Shown here one piece after another: positions 44,255 through 54,142 of a stretch of DNA of 64,000 bases (its first letter is position 1; every line of letters starts with the position of its first letter). Source of the stretch: Cupriavidus malaysiensis (GTDB lineage: Bacteria > Pseudomonadota > Gammaproteobacteria > Burkholderiales > Burkholderiaceae); the NCBI RefSeq assembly GCF_001854325.1, contig NZ_CP017754.1, positions 2,790,001 to 2,854,000 on the forward strand. Reading direction: 5' to 3'. The notes under the pieces were generated by a model. That model was not told the origin of the DNA and did no database searches. It was given only the letters and a program-made list of their open reading frames with translations. A program made the translations under genes and the position numbers.

Positions 44255-44878
44255 CTAGGCGGAAGATGCGCTGTGAGCCGGAGGAACCTCGCCCCTGTAC
44301 TTGTTCATATGGAATTCCACAAACTTCCCTTCCGCAGCAAGGCTCTCCGCAAGCTTCTGGTATCCAAGCTGGAGGAGTGGGCTGTTTTCCATCTCGTCAA
44401 GCTTTGCGCATTCGCTACGTACGCGCGCGAGAGAGCTTCTTATGCCAGTTACGGCAATCACCTTATCGGCACTAGCAAGTTCATGAAGCGGAAGCGCTTC
44501 GATAGACCGAATCACCGCCTCCGTCTCTTCCTTTCCAAGAAGTCGCCAGTATCCGTAGAACGGCACGAAGGGCATACGCTCGGCCAATCCCCGGATCGAG
44601 GCAGCGTGCTTAGTGGCCGCTTCAACCACGGCAGTCATGGCCTGTCCTTTTGCTTTGATCTCCATGTCACGCAAGTGAATTGCCTGATCGAGGGAGGCGC
44701 GCGCCTGCCGTTGGCCAATTGTGTATGCGCCAACGATTGCGCCAATCGAACCTACTGCCTGAATCCAAGCAGCCCAGTCCGATGCACTCTTGGGCGGAAA
44801 AATCGTGAACGCTGTCAATACCATGCCCAAGCCAAAGCCCATCGCAACAAGGACAGCGCTACGCCAACGCGCAATCAT
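44255..44878 (-). CDS. Membrane-anchored prophage cargo protein of unknown function
   Basis: The 207-residue product has two N-terminal hydrophobic helices (about residues 7-28 and 35-57) followed by a charged, helical cytoplasmic part with EIKAKGQAMTAVVEAATKHA and LARVRSECAKLDEMENS. It lies on the minus strand between plus-strand phage genes, the usual situation of an independently expressed cargo gene. No family is recognised. An exclusion or anti-phage role is possible but unsupported. Confidence 0.6.
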   Translation of the reverse strand: MIARWRSAVLVAMGFGLGMVLTAFTIFPPKSASDWAAWIQAVGSIGAIVGAYTIGQRQARASLDQAIHLRDMEIKAKGQAMTAVVEAATKHAASIRGLAERMPFVPFYGYWRLLGKEETEAVIRSIEALPLHELASADKVIAVTGIRSSLARVRSECAKLDEMENSPLLQLGYQKLAESLAAEGKFVEFHMNKYRGEVPPAHSASSA

Positions 44879-44913
44879 TTTGAAAGCCCCCCTTTTTTGG
44901 AAGGCATCCTAGC

Positions 44914-45651
44914 ATGACGAAGGAACGCCCCATTCTGTTCTCCGGCGCCATGGTGCGCGCCATCCTCGACGGCCGGAAGACGCAGACGCGGCGCATCGTG
45001 AAGCCGCAGCCGGAATTGCGCGACGGTGACGACTGCGTGGTGCAGTACGGCGGTCGGTCATTCAGCGGGCCCCGGGACTACCTGATTGGGGAGATTCTGC
45101 CCCGCTTCGGCTGCCCCTACGGCCGGCCTGGCGAGCGCCTGTGGGTGCGCGAGACTTGGCAAGGCCCGATGTGGGATGGAGACTGGGACAACCGCCCGGA
45201 AGACGCGCACTCGCCGAAGTATTGCGAGTACGCAGCCGACGGCGGCCCTCCCCCGGAATTCATGGACGCCGAGGACAACCTGCGTCAAGGCTGGAGGCCA
45301 TAAATTCACATGCCGCGCTGGGCCTCGCGCATCCTGCTGGAGGTCACCGGCGTGCGCGTCGAGCGGCTGCAAGACATTAGCGAGGAGGACGCGCTGGCCG
45401 AGGGCGTGGCGCAGGTGGACGTCGAGCGGTATGAGCCAGACCACTCCATCTGCCGCTGGTGCGGCGGAACTCGTCTCTACACCGCCATCAGTGCTGGCGG
45501 TGGTGCCCTGCCGGATACGGACTGCCTGCACTGCGACACGCACGTGAAGCGGTACGAGCAACTGTGGGAAGAGATCAACGGCGCCGGCACCTGGGAGACC
45601 AATCCCTGGGTGTGGGTGGTGGAGTTTCGGAGGGTCCAATGCGCGAACTGA
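44914..45651 (+). pseudogene. ASCH-like phage gene interrupted by an in-frame stop
   Basis: Codons on both sides of a TAA at 45301-45303 form one continuous protein: KERPILFSGAMVRAILDGRK, TQTRRIVKPQP, GERLWVRETWQGPMW, then [30 protein letters not shown], and [20 protein letters not shown]. This is the phage protein usually labelled morphogenetic or ASCH-like. The position is normally Ser (WRPSIHMPRW), so one TCA to TAA change would explain the stop. The downstream part has an ATG at 45310 but no clear ribosome site. Confidence 0.8.
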
Positions 45652-45851
45652 CGCTGGACGAGTATCGACAGGCCCGCGCGGCCATACAGGTCGAACGTTA
45701 CCCCGGCACCGCCCCGTCTCTCGACGACTGGGATCCTGTCATGGTGGCCGGCGTGCCGGTAAGCCTGCGGCGCCCGCGCACTCCGGTGTGCAGCCCAGAA
45801 GGATTGGCGGACCTCTTCCCGTGTCTCGCTCGCAAATCGGAGGCCCCATGA
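45639..45851 (+). CDS. Small phage hypothetical protein
   Basis: The 70-residue product begins [20 protein letters not shown] and ends [12 protein letters not shown]. No family is recognised. GGAGG precedes its ATG, which lies inside the end of the ASCH-like gene, and its stop overlaps the start of the DUF1643 gene (ATGA). Tight overlaps on both sides support it as a real gene. Confidence 0.6.
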   Translation: MRELTLDEYRQARAAIQVERYPGTAPSLDDWDPVMVAGVPVSLRRPRTPVCSPEGLADLFPCLARKSEAP

Positions 45852-46384
45852 AGTGCCTGATCACCCAGACCCTCGTCGGCGAGGCCGGCGCCATCCTCTC
45901 GGACTGCGAGCAGTACCGCTACCGCCTCTGGCGCGAGTGGGACAGCAGCCGGCCGGCGCTCGGCTTCATCATGCTCAACCCGTCGACGGCAGACCACGAG
46001 GTCGACGACCCGACCATCACCCGGTGCCTGCAGCGCGCGATCGCCGGCAAGTACGGCCGCCTGGAAGTGGTCAACCTCTTCCCGCTGCGCTCGACCGATC
46101 CGGACGGGTTGCTGACGCACCCGGCCCCGCTGGGCGAGCGCGCGGACCAGAACGACGGCGCCATCATGGACGCGATCGACCGGTGCGCGATGGTCATCTG
46201 CGCCTGGGGCGCCCACAAGGCGGCGCCGGCGCGCGCGGCGGAGGTCCTGCACATCGTCCGGATGTGCGGTCGCGGGAAGTTACTCTACCACCTCGGGCTG
46301 AACCAGGACGGCAGCCCGAAGCATCCGCTCTACATCGCGGCCAAGACGCGGCCGCAGCCCTTTCAGCGCCTCGGTTCAGCGTAG
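45848..46384 (+). CDS. DUF1643-family protein
   Basis: The 178-residue product matches DUF1643: YRYRLWREWDSSRPALGFIM, LNPSTADHEVDDPTITRC, VVNLFPLRSTDPDGL, VICAWGAHKAA and a C-terminal PKHPLYIAAKTRP. The family is frequent in phages and plasmids and has unknown biochemistry; NPSTAD and the GxxK region suggest a nucleotide- or metal-binding fold. It overlaps the preceding gene by four bases and converges with the gene at 46363-46746, overlapping it by 22 bases. Confidence 0.85.
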   Translation: MKCLITQTLVGEAGAILSDCEQYRYRLWREWDSSRPALGFIMLNPSTADHEVDDPTITRCLQRAIAGKYGRLEVVNLFPLRSTDPDGLLTHPAPLGERADQNDGAIMDAIDRCAMVICAWGAHKAAPARAAEVLHIVRMCGRGKLLYHLGLNQDGSPKHPLYIAAKTRPQPFQRLGSA

Positions 46385-46746
46385 GGCTCGCTGATATCGA
46401 ACCAGCCCCTTACTTGGCGATGAAATTGCTCTCCCCTCTCCCTTTGACCGTTGACTTGCTCAACAACGCTGGTCTCCCATGCGGAATAGCCGACTAGCTT
46501 GAATTTCTCCAGCCACGCACGCTGCACCCCAAAGGTCAGGGCGCGCAACTCAGCAACGGCAAGATTCGCGCGCGACAAGAAGTCCTCGTCAAACGGCTCG
46601 CGGAGATTTGCCAAATCATCCAATAACGTCGCAAGCTCATGAGCGCGCTCGATCGCGCGATCTGCAAACCATTTGACATAGCCAGGGTCCCCCGGCCGCC
46701 CATCAATCACCGCCTGAACATCGAATTTACGAGCCACATCATCCAT
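46363..46746 (-). CDS. Phage hypothetical protein next to the integrase
   Basis: The 127-residue product is helical and charged (DDVARKFDVQAVIDGRPGDP, RAHELATLLDDLANLREP). No family is recognised. It starts two bases after the integrase stop on the same strand, so it is probably co-transcribed with it. Confidence 0.55.
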   Translation of the reverse strand: MDDVARKFDVQAVIDGRPGDPGYVKWFADRAIERAHELATLLDDLANLREPFDEDFLSRANLAVAELRALTFGVQRAWLEKFKLVGYSAWETSVVEQVNGQRERGEQFHRQVRGWFDISEPYAEPRR

Positions 46747-46747
46747 G

Positions 46748-47959
46748 TCACGCCTCCATTCTTTGTTTGATGCCCGACACATGATCAGCCCATGCCTGCA
46801 TCATCTGCCGACGCTCGGGGAAATACTGGGCATGGTTGTAGGCCGCCCGCACCTTGTTCCTCTCGACGTGGGCGAGCTGGCGCTCGATTACGTCTGGTCG
46901 GAACCCTAGCTCATTGAGCGCAGTCGATGCCACCCCACGAAAGCCGTGCCCCGTCATGCGCGAGTGGTAACCCATCCGGTACAGCGCATAGAGAATCGTG
47001 TTATTGCTGATATGGCCACCACGGCCGCGCGCGCTGAAGAAGACGAACTCGCGCCGGCCAGTGAGCTCTCGCAGCTCGCCGAGCACTCTCAGGGCCTGGG
47101 TGGACAGCGGCACGACATGAGGGTCACGCATCTTCATCCGCTCGGCGGGAATGCGCCACTCCGCCTTGTCCTCGTCGAACTCTTCCCAGCGCGCCTGGAT
47201 CAGTTCCTTAGTGCGGACAAACGTGAGGGTCATGAGCTGCAGTGCCAGGCGTGTCACCGGGTCGCCCGGATAGGCATCAATGTCGCGCAGCAGCTGCGGC
47301 AGCTCGGCGAGCGGGATTCGGGTCTGGTGTTGGACGGGCGCCGAACGCAGCGCCGAGACGCTGTCGATGTCGGCCGCGGGATTACGGTCGCACACGCCGT
47401 TGATGATTCCATAGTGGAAGACGCCGCGCATCCGCTGCAGCAGCCGCTTCGTCGTCTCGCGCACGCCGCGCGCCTCGACCTTGCGCAGCACTTCCAAGAT
47501 GGCAGGCGCCCGAATGTCAGCGACCGACATGGCCCCGATCTCCGGAAAGACCTCCCTTTCCATGGAGGCAATCACCCGGGCGGCGTGGCTCTCGGTCCAG
47601 CTTTCCTTCTGCGTCTCGAACCAACCGCGGGCCACCGCCTCGAATGAATGGCCAGCAGCAATCTTGGCTGCCCGGCGCCCTTCTTCCTTGACGACACCCG
47701 GATCACGGCCCGCGGCCACTTGGGCGCGTGCTGCCTCGCGCTGCGCGCGCGCCTGGGCCAGTCAAACCGTAGGATAGGCCCCGAAGCCAAGGCGGCTCTC
47801 ACTGCCGGACGGCCGGATGTATTTGAAGCGCCAGAGTTTCCGCCCGTCGGCCATGACCTCGACATAGAGGCCTCCCCCGTCGAACAGCTTATAGGGCCGC
47901 TCGCGCGGCTTGGCGTTGCGGATCTTCGTGTCGGTCAGTGGCTCAACGGTACGGGGCAT
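46748..47959 (-). pseudogene. Tyrosine integrase (P4 type) with an internal stop codon
   Basis: The frame encodes an integrase of about 403 residues interrupted at 47762-47764. The first part (MPRTVEPLTDTKIRNAKPRE ... LGFGAYPTV) is the arm-binding DUF4102 domain; after TGA the same frame continues LAQARAQREAARAQVAAGRD and includes the catalytic elements LTFVRTKELIQARWEE (Arg), HGFRGVAST (HxxR) and the Tyr in KVRAAYNHAQYFPE. Relatives have Ser at the stop (PTVSLAxAR), so a TCA to TGA change is likely. Without read-through the prophage cannot excise by itself. Confidence 0.88.
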
Positions 47960-48011
47960 CGGATAGGGGCACCGGGAATGGGGGCATCAGCGATGCCCCT
48001 AAGAATGCCCC
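47953..48011. repeat. Cluster of GGGGCA motifs (possible integrase arm sites)
   Basis: GGGGCA occurs at 47953, 47966 and 47981 on the plus strand and at 47994-47999 and 48006-48011 on the minus strand. The third and fourth copies form a perfect hairpin, GGGGCATC-AGC-GATGCCCC. The cluster lies between the integrase start and the tRNA 3' end, where attachment-site arm sequences are expected. Confidence 0.5.
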
Positions 48012-48123
48012 AAAAAGTGCAGGATGCCAACGTTCGACGGCGAACACCAACGGACGCAAAATGCGCCTAAATCCTTGATTTACTTGGGATGGTGAACCAC
48101 TGCGGACTGCAGCGGCCAATGAG

Positions 48124-48208
48124 TGGTGCCCAGAGCGGGACTCGAACCCGCACGCCTCGCGGCGCTACCCCCTCAAGATAGTGCGTCTACCAATTCCGCC
48201 ATCTGGGC
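48124..48208 (-). tRNA. tRNA-Leu (anticodon GAG)
   Basis: An 85-nt class II tRNA on the minus strand: acceptor GCCCAGA pairs with TCTGGGC, followed by A and an encoded CCA. The D-arm contains AATTGGTAGAC, the anticodon stem CTATC/GGTAG encloses the loop TTGAGGG with anticodon GAG (reads CTC), a long variable arm follows, and the T-loop is GTTCGAGTC. The long variable arm is a leucine trait. The prophage abuts its 3' end. Confidence 0.95.
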
Positions 48209-48366
48209 AAGGGGGCGCATTGTAACGGCTGGAAGCGATTTTGTGAACTGGTGCGCGTCGATCCATCCATTGCGAGGCGGGTTTCCGCGTTCCCGGCAGG
48301 CCTCTCGCACGCGGCATTCGCGGTCGGCAGGCCCCCGCGGCGGCCGGGCCGCCCGCGGGTACACGC

Positions 48367-48885
48367 TTAACCGAGCAGGTACTCCCGCGCCATCGTCCGT
48401 GCCCGGTGCAGGCGGCTCTTGGCCGCCGCCTGGCTGATGCCCAGGCGCTCGGCGAGTTCCCGCACGGTCAGTTCCTCGAAGTCGCGCAGCAGGATGATCT
48501 GGCGATAATCCGCCGGCAAGGATTCGAGGGCGCTGGCCAGCTCCATGCGCAGGCCCTCGCGGGAATGTGAGCCCAGCCAGTGGTCGAGCTTTTCCTCGTC
48601 GTAGGGATCGAAGCGGAGCGCCTTGCGTCCCAGCCGGCGGCATTCCCGCTCGACCACACGGAACAGCCAGCCCGAGAGCGCGGCCAGCGCGCGCAGCGAG
48701 CCGATGTGGCGTGACAGGATCAGCAGCGCTTCCTGCACGGCGTCGTCGATGTCGCTGACCAGGCAATGCCGCTTGGCGTAGCGCCGGATATCGGGCTGGC
48801 ACAGGCGCAGGATCTCCGCCAGCGCAGCGGGATCCCCGGTCTGGGCTTGCTGCAGCAGCGGCAGGTGTTGCTCGGCAACCTTCAT
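48367..48885 (-). CDS. ECF-type sigma-70 family factor
   Basis: The 172-residue product has the two ECF regions. Region 2 spans residues 20-85 (DPAALAEILRLCQPDIRRYA, DIDDAVQEALLILSRHI, LSGWLFRVVEREC). Region 4 spans 115-165 (LESLPADYRQIILLRDFEEL, TVRELAERLGISQAAAKSRL). No anti-sigma gene is adjacent. It starts one base after the stop of the upstream DUF2892 gene, so the small membrane protein is co-expressed and might influence it. The regulon is unknown. Confidence 0.9.
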   Translation of the reverse strand: MKVAEQHLPLLQQAQTGDPAALAEILRLCQPDIRRYAKRHCLVSDIDDAVQEALLILSRHIGSLRALAALSGWLFRVVERECRRLGRKALRFDPYDEEKLDHWLGSHSREGLRMELASALESLPADYRQIILLRDFEELTVRELAERLGISQAAAKSRLHRARTMAREYLLG

Positions 48886-48886
48886 G

Positions 48887-49108
48887 TCAGTTCCGCCGGG
48901 TGACGGCGCCTTTGTCCAGGCGCCGCCCGACCATGGCGCACATCGGGCAGAAGCCTACCAGGCCGGATACCACGATGCCAGCGGCGGCGAGCGCTCCGGC
49001 GATGCGCCAGCTAGCGGGCAGCCAGGCCAGCGCACCGGCGACGGCAAGCGCTCCGGCAACGATGCGCAGTACGCGCTCCCGGCCCGGCACATTCTTCACG
49101 TAGAACAT
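48887..49108 (-). CDS. DUF2892 (YgaP-type) small membrane protein
   Basis: The 73-residue product begins MFYVKNVPGRERVLRIVAGA, typical of DUF2892 (inner-membrane part of YgaP-like proteins), and has two hydrophobic helices plus a CPMC motif (FCPMCAMVG) near the end. The ATG at 49108 has AGGAG six bases upstream; an ATG at 49114 would overlap that site. It is the first gene of a pair with the ECF sigma factor. The CxxC may bind metal or respond to redox state. Confidence 0.85.
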   Translation of the reverse strand: MFYVKNVPGRERVLRIVAGALAVAGALAWLPASWRIAGALAAAGIVVSGLVGFCPMCAMVGRRLDKGAVTRRN

Positions 49109-49280
49109 CGTCATCTCCTGAAAGTCGAGGAAGTCCCTCGACCGACAAGAGGCAGCGGACGCGCGAGAGGATTCGCGCACGGGCAAAAAAAATGCTGCGA
49201 CGAATTCCGGGGGACTGAGTAGCCACATTCCGTGGCCGGCAGCCGGCCGCTGGGTCACGCGACCTGTCCCGCCCGCCCCG

Positions 49281-50630
<1,350 letters not shown>

Positions 50631-50690
50631 TGTCTACTCCATCGTTGTCATCATGGCGCCGGATACGAGGGGGGCGGCGCGCGGGCACTG

Positions 50691-50726
50691 CGGATGCTGC
50701 GGATGCTGCGGGTGCTGCGGGTGCTG
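50691..50726. repeat. Four 9-bp tandem units between paaN and paaK
   Basis: CGGATGCTG occurs twice and CGGGTGCTG twice, head to tail, starting nine bases beyond the paaN stop. On the coding strand it reads CAGCACCCG and CAGCATCCG, which would be translated as QHP repeats in one frame. Confidence 0.9.
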
Positions 50727-50734
50727 CGCGGAAA

Positions 50735-52399
50735 TCAGAGATGCGAGCGGCTCTGCACCACGCGGAAGCGGTTGGCCACGAACGCCGCGTCGGACAGCGA
50801 CGCATTGGCGGCGGGGTTCGCACCGGTGGCATGGAAATCGCTGAAGGCGGCCGACTGGTTGACGAAGACGGCGCCGGTCAGGTTGAACGACAGTGCCACG
50901 CCGGCGTCCTCCGCCGCATCGCGGATGGCATCGGCCACACCATCGTCGGTGGTGTAGGCCGACAGCGTCAGCGCGCCATGCTCCTTCGCGCCGCGGCGGG
51001 CCAGCGCGATGCTGTGCGCGGTGTCCTCGGTGGCCACCACGAAGGAGATCGGGCCGAACAGTTCCTGCATGATCTTGCCTTCGTCGCTGGCATCGGTCTT
51101 CAGCACCAGCGGCGTATGCACGCGCGCGCCGGGAAATTCCGGGTGTACCAGGGCACGGCTGTCGACCACGATCTCGCCCAGTGCGCGCGATGCCGCGATG
51201 CGCTGCACCACGCCGTCGTTCTGGATCGCGCCGAGCAGTTCCACCGCCTTGGCGGGATCGCCGGTCAGCTTGCCCACGGCTTCGCCGATGGCGGCGGCCA
51301 CCTGGTCGAAGCTCAAGCGCCCTTCCGGCGTCTCGATGCCGTCCTTGGGCACATAGATGTTCTGCGGCGCCGTGCACATCTGGCCGGAGTACAGGGCGAG
51401 CGAGAACGCGATATTGCGCACCATGCCCTTGAAGTCAGCGGTGGAGTCGACGACGATCTGGTTGACACCGGCCTTCTCCGTGAAGACTTGGGCCTGCCGG
51501 GCGTTGCGCTCCAGCCAGTCGCCGTTGGCGGTGCTGCCGGTGAAATCGATCAGGCGCACTTCGGGGCGCAGTGCCAGCGTCGACGCCATGTGTTCGCTGG
51601 GATCGTTGGCCACCAGGGTGACGATATCGGGATCGAAGCCGGCTTCCGCCAGCACTTCGCGCGCCACTTCCACGGTGATGGCCAGCGGCAGGATGGCGCC
51701 CGGATGCGGCTTGACCACCACGGCATTGCCGGTCGCCAGGCTGGCGAACAGGCCGGGGTAGCCGTTCCAGGTGGGGAAAGTGCAGCAGCCGATCACCAGG
51801 CCCACGCCGCGCGGTACCACGGTGTACTGCTTTTCCATGCGCAGCGGCTCGTTCTTGCCCTGGGGCTTCTCCCACAGCGCGCGCCTGGGGATGCGGCGCA
51901 TCTCGTCCCAGGCATAGGCCACGGCTTCCAGGCCGCGGTCCTGCGCGTGCGGACCGCCTGCCTGGAAGGCCATCATGAAGGCCTGGCCGGTGGTGTGCAT
52001 CACCGCATAGGCGATTTCGAAGCTGCGGCGGTTCAAGCGCTGCAGGATCTCCAGCGAGACGCCGACCCAGGCCTCGGGGCCGGCCTTGCGCCAGGCCGGC
52101 AGTGCCTGCGCCACGCCGGCGAAGAGCCGATCGAGATCGGGCTTCGGATAACGCACGCCCAGTGCCATGCCGTAGGGCGAGACTTCCTGGCCCGCCTCGC
52201 CCACGGTGCCGGGCTGGGACAGCGCGAACGGCCGGCCCAGGCGCGCCTCGAAGGCGGCGCGGCCGTCCGCGTTGGCGCTCTCACCGTAGGCCTTCGGGCT
52301 CGGCATTTCGACGAACGGGCTCCAGTAGCCGCGCGTGGCGATGGCTTCGGTGGCTTGCTCCAGCAACGCCTGGTGGCGGGTGAAAAACGGATGGGACAC
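50735..52399 (-). CDS. paaN: PaaN-type aldehyde dehydrogenase-fold protein of phenylacetate degradation
   Basis: The 554-residue product matches the PaaN family, aldehyde dehydrogenase relatives encoded in paa clusters of betaproteobacteria. Visible elements are VIGCCTFPTWNGYPGLF, GNAVVVKPHPGAILP, LIDFTGSTANGDWLE, the catalytic-region ALYSGQMCTAPQNIYVP (Cys) and QELFGPISFVVATED. It lacks the C-terminal hydratase domain of PaaZ and probably performs the oxidation of the ring-cleavage aldehyde. The GTG at 52399 has GGAG upstream. It lies between paaE and paaK. Confidence 0.88.
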   Translation of the reverse strand: MSHPFFTRHQALLEQATEAIATRGYWSPFVEMPSPKAYGESANADGRAAFEARLGRPFALSQPGTVGEAGQEVSPYGMALGVRYPKPDLDRLFAGVAQALPAWRKAGPEAWVGVSLEILQRLNRRSFEIAYAVMHTTGQAFMMAFQAGGPHAQDRGLEAVAYAWDEMRRIPRRALWEKPQGKNEPLRMEKQYTVVPRGVGLVIGCCTFPTWNGYPGLFASLATGNAVVVKPHPGAILPLAITVEVAREVLAEAGFDPDIVTLVANDPSEHMASTLALRPEVRLIDFTGSTANGDWLERNARQAQVFTEKAGVNQIVVDSTADFKGMVRNIAFSLALYSGQMCTAPQNIYVPKDGIETPEGRLSFDQVAAAIGEAVGKLTGDPAKAVELLGAIQNDGVVQRIAASRALGEIVVDSRALVHPEFPGARVHTPLVLKTDASDEGKIMQELFGPISFVVATEDTAHSIALARRGAKEHGALTLSAYTTDDGVADAIRDAAEDAGVALSFNLTGAVFVNQSAAFSDFHATGANPAANASLSDAAFVANRFRVVQSRSHL

Positions 52400-52494
52400 A
52401 GCTTGCTCCGGGAAAACGGCGACTGCCTGCCTGGATGGCATGGACGGCGTGATGGATGGGTTGGATACTTGGATACCTGGCAGCGCTCCGGCTG

Positions 52495-53571
52495 TCAGGT
52501 TTCCTGGTCGAAATCGATGACCAGCTTGTCGCTGACGGCGTAGCTCTGGCAGCTCAGGATGAAGCCGCGCGCCACCTCGTAGTCCTCCAGCGCGAAGTTG
52601 ACGTCCATGTCCACCTCGCCCTCGATACGCTTGCAACGGCAGGTCGAGCAGACACCGCCCTTGCAGGCGTACGGCAGTTCGATGCCTTGGGCCAGCGCGG
52701 CGTCGAGCACGGTCTCCTTGTGCTTGTCGAGCGTGAAGCGGCGCGTGCGGCCGTCCTGGATCACGGTCACCTCGCACTGCTGCCGGCCCACCTGCTTATG
52801 TACGTGTGCCACCGGCCGCGCGGCAGGAAGGCTGGTGGCGAACAGCTCGCGCTTGATGCTCGCCTTGTCCACCCCGCTCTCCTGCAGGGCCTGCGCCACC
52901 TCTTCCATCATCGAATGCGGGCCGCAGATGAAGGCCACGTCGATGTCCTCCGGCTTCACCCAGTGGCGCAGCAGGGCCCGTACCTTGTCGCCATCGATGC
53001 GGCCGTTGAACAGCTCGATGTCGAGTTGCTCGCGGCTCAGCACGAAGACCAGGTTGAAGCGTTCCAGGTAGGTGTCCTTCAGGTCTTCCAGCTCTTCCTT
53101 GAACAGCACCGACGACGAGGCGCGGTTGCCGTAGAACAGCGTGAAGCGGCTGCCGGGCTCCGTCATCAGCGTGGTCTTGATGATCGACAGCATCGGCGTG
53201 ATGCCGCTGCCGGCGGCAAAGGCGACGTAGTGGCGGCGATTGGCTTCGGCCAGCGGCACGTGGAAGTGTCCGGCCGGCGGCATCACTTCCAGCGTCATGC
53301 CGGGGTGCAGCGTGTCGTTCGCCCAGTTGGAGAAGCGCCCGCCCTCGACCCGCTTGATGGCCACGCGCAGGCGCCGGTCCTGCACCGCCGAGCAGATCGA
53401 ATACGAGCGGCGCACGTCTTCGCCGTCGATGCCGGCGCGCAGCGTCAGGTGCTGCCCTTGCACGTAGCGGTAGGCATCGGCCAGCGCGTCGGGCACGGCG
53501 AAGGTCACCGCCACCGCATCGCGGGTCTCGCGGGTGACCGAAGCCACCGTCAGCTCATGGAATTTGCTCAT
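52495..53571 (-). CDS. paaE: Phenylacetyl-CoA epoxidase reductase subunit PaaE
   Basis: PaaE passes electrons from NADPH to the PaaABC epoxidase. The 358-residue product has an FAD domain (RRSYSICSAV), an NAD(P) domain (AAGSGITPMLSIIKTTL, FICGPHSMME) and a C-terminal plant-type [2Fe-2S] domain with the cysteines in YACKGGVCSTCRCK and FILSCQ. The ATG at 53571 gives a normal length. It follows paaD after 17 bases. Confidence 0.95.
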   Translation of the reverse strand: MSKFHELTVASVTRETRDAVAVTFAVPDALADAYRYVQGQHLTLRAGIDGEDVRRSYSICSAVQDRRLRVAIKRVEGGRFSNWANDTLHPGMTLEVMPPAGHFHVPLAEANRRHYVAFAAGSGITPMLSIIKTTLMTEPGSRFTLFYGNRASSSVLFKEELEDLKDTYLERFNLVFVLSREQLDIELFNGRIDGDKVRALLRHWVKPEDIDVAFICGPHSMMEEVAQALQESGVDKASIKRELFATSLPAARPVAHVHKQVGRQQCEVTVIQDGRTRRFTLDKHKETVLDAALAQGIELPYACKGGVCSTCRCKRIEGEVDMDVNFALEDYEVARGFILSCQSYAVSDKLVIDFDQET

Positions 53572-53588
53572 CTCCCCACCTGTCTCGT

Positions 53589-54131
53589 TCAGTGAGCCTT
53601 GAAGTAATCGAACGGCTCCTTGCAGTCGCCGCAGCGGTACAGGGCCTTGCATGCCGTGGAGCCGAACTGGCTGACCAGGCGGGTGTGGCGCGAGCCGCAG
53701 TGCGGGCAGGCCACCACCAGTGCCGGCGAGGCCTTGCGGCCGATGGCAAGCGAGCCGCCGGCGCCGCGCAGGCCGCTGATGTCGATGGCCTGCTCCGCCG
53801 GCGGCGCGATGCCGTAGCCCGACAGGCTGGCCTTGCCGCGCGCGCTCATCCAGTCGGTGGTCCAGGCCGGGGCCAGGCGCGTCTGCACGCTGACGTGCCC
53901 GACGCCGTGCGCCGCCAGCGTGCGCTCGATCTCCTCGCGGATCGCCGTCATGGCCGGACAACCCGAGTACGTCGGCGTGATGGTGACGACGCAGGTGTCG
54001 TCCAGCCAGGCCACATCGCGCACGATGCCCAGGTCCACCACCGAGATCACCGGGACTTCCGGGTCCGGCACCTTGTCCAGCCAGGCCCAGACCTGGTCCA
54101 GGCTGGCGCGCTCGGCAACTGTCGCTGACAT
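53589..54131 (-). CDS. paaD: Phenylacetyl-CoA epoxidase maturation protein PaaD
   Basis: The 180-residue product is a MIP18/SufT-type iron-sulphur maturation protein: DPEVPVISVVDLGIVRDV, ITPTYSGCPAM with the reactive Cys, and a C-terminal zinc ribbon CPHCGSRHTRL then YRCGDCKEPFDYFK. PaaD is needed for the epoxidase system, probably for assembly of the PaaE cluster. GGGAGG lies before the ATG at 54131; a GTG at 54146 would overlap paaC. Confidence 0.94.
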   Translation of the reverse strand: MSATVAERASLDQVWAWLDKVPDPEVPVISVVDLGIVRDVAWLDDTCVVTITPTYSGCPAMTAIREEIERTLAAHGVGHVSVQTRLAPAWTTDWMSARGKASLSGYGIAPPAEQAIDISGLRGAGGSLAIGRKASPALVVACPHCGSRHTRLVSQFGSTACKALYRCGDCKEPFDYFKAH

Positions 54132-54142
54132 GGCGGCCTCCC

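Larger units (their letters stand above)
31833..48123. mobile_element. Defective contractile-tail prophage next to tRNA-Leu(GAG)
   Basis: Phage genes run from about 32.0 kb to the integrase at 47.96 kb, beside a tRNA-Leu gene at 48124-48208 whose 3' end faces the prophage, the usual site for this integrase type. Present: lysis genes, tailspike and fibre genes, DUF2612, part of baseplate J, a methyltransferase fragment, cargo genes and an integrase with a stop codon. Absent: terminase, portal, capsid, sheath, tape measure, replication and repressor genes. Baseplate J and the methyltransferase are both cut at about 42,990. The left boundary is approximate and I could not find a second copy of the tRNA 3' end there. 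Confidence 0.88.
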
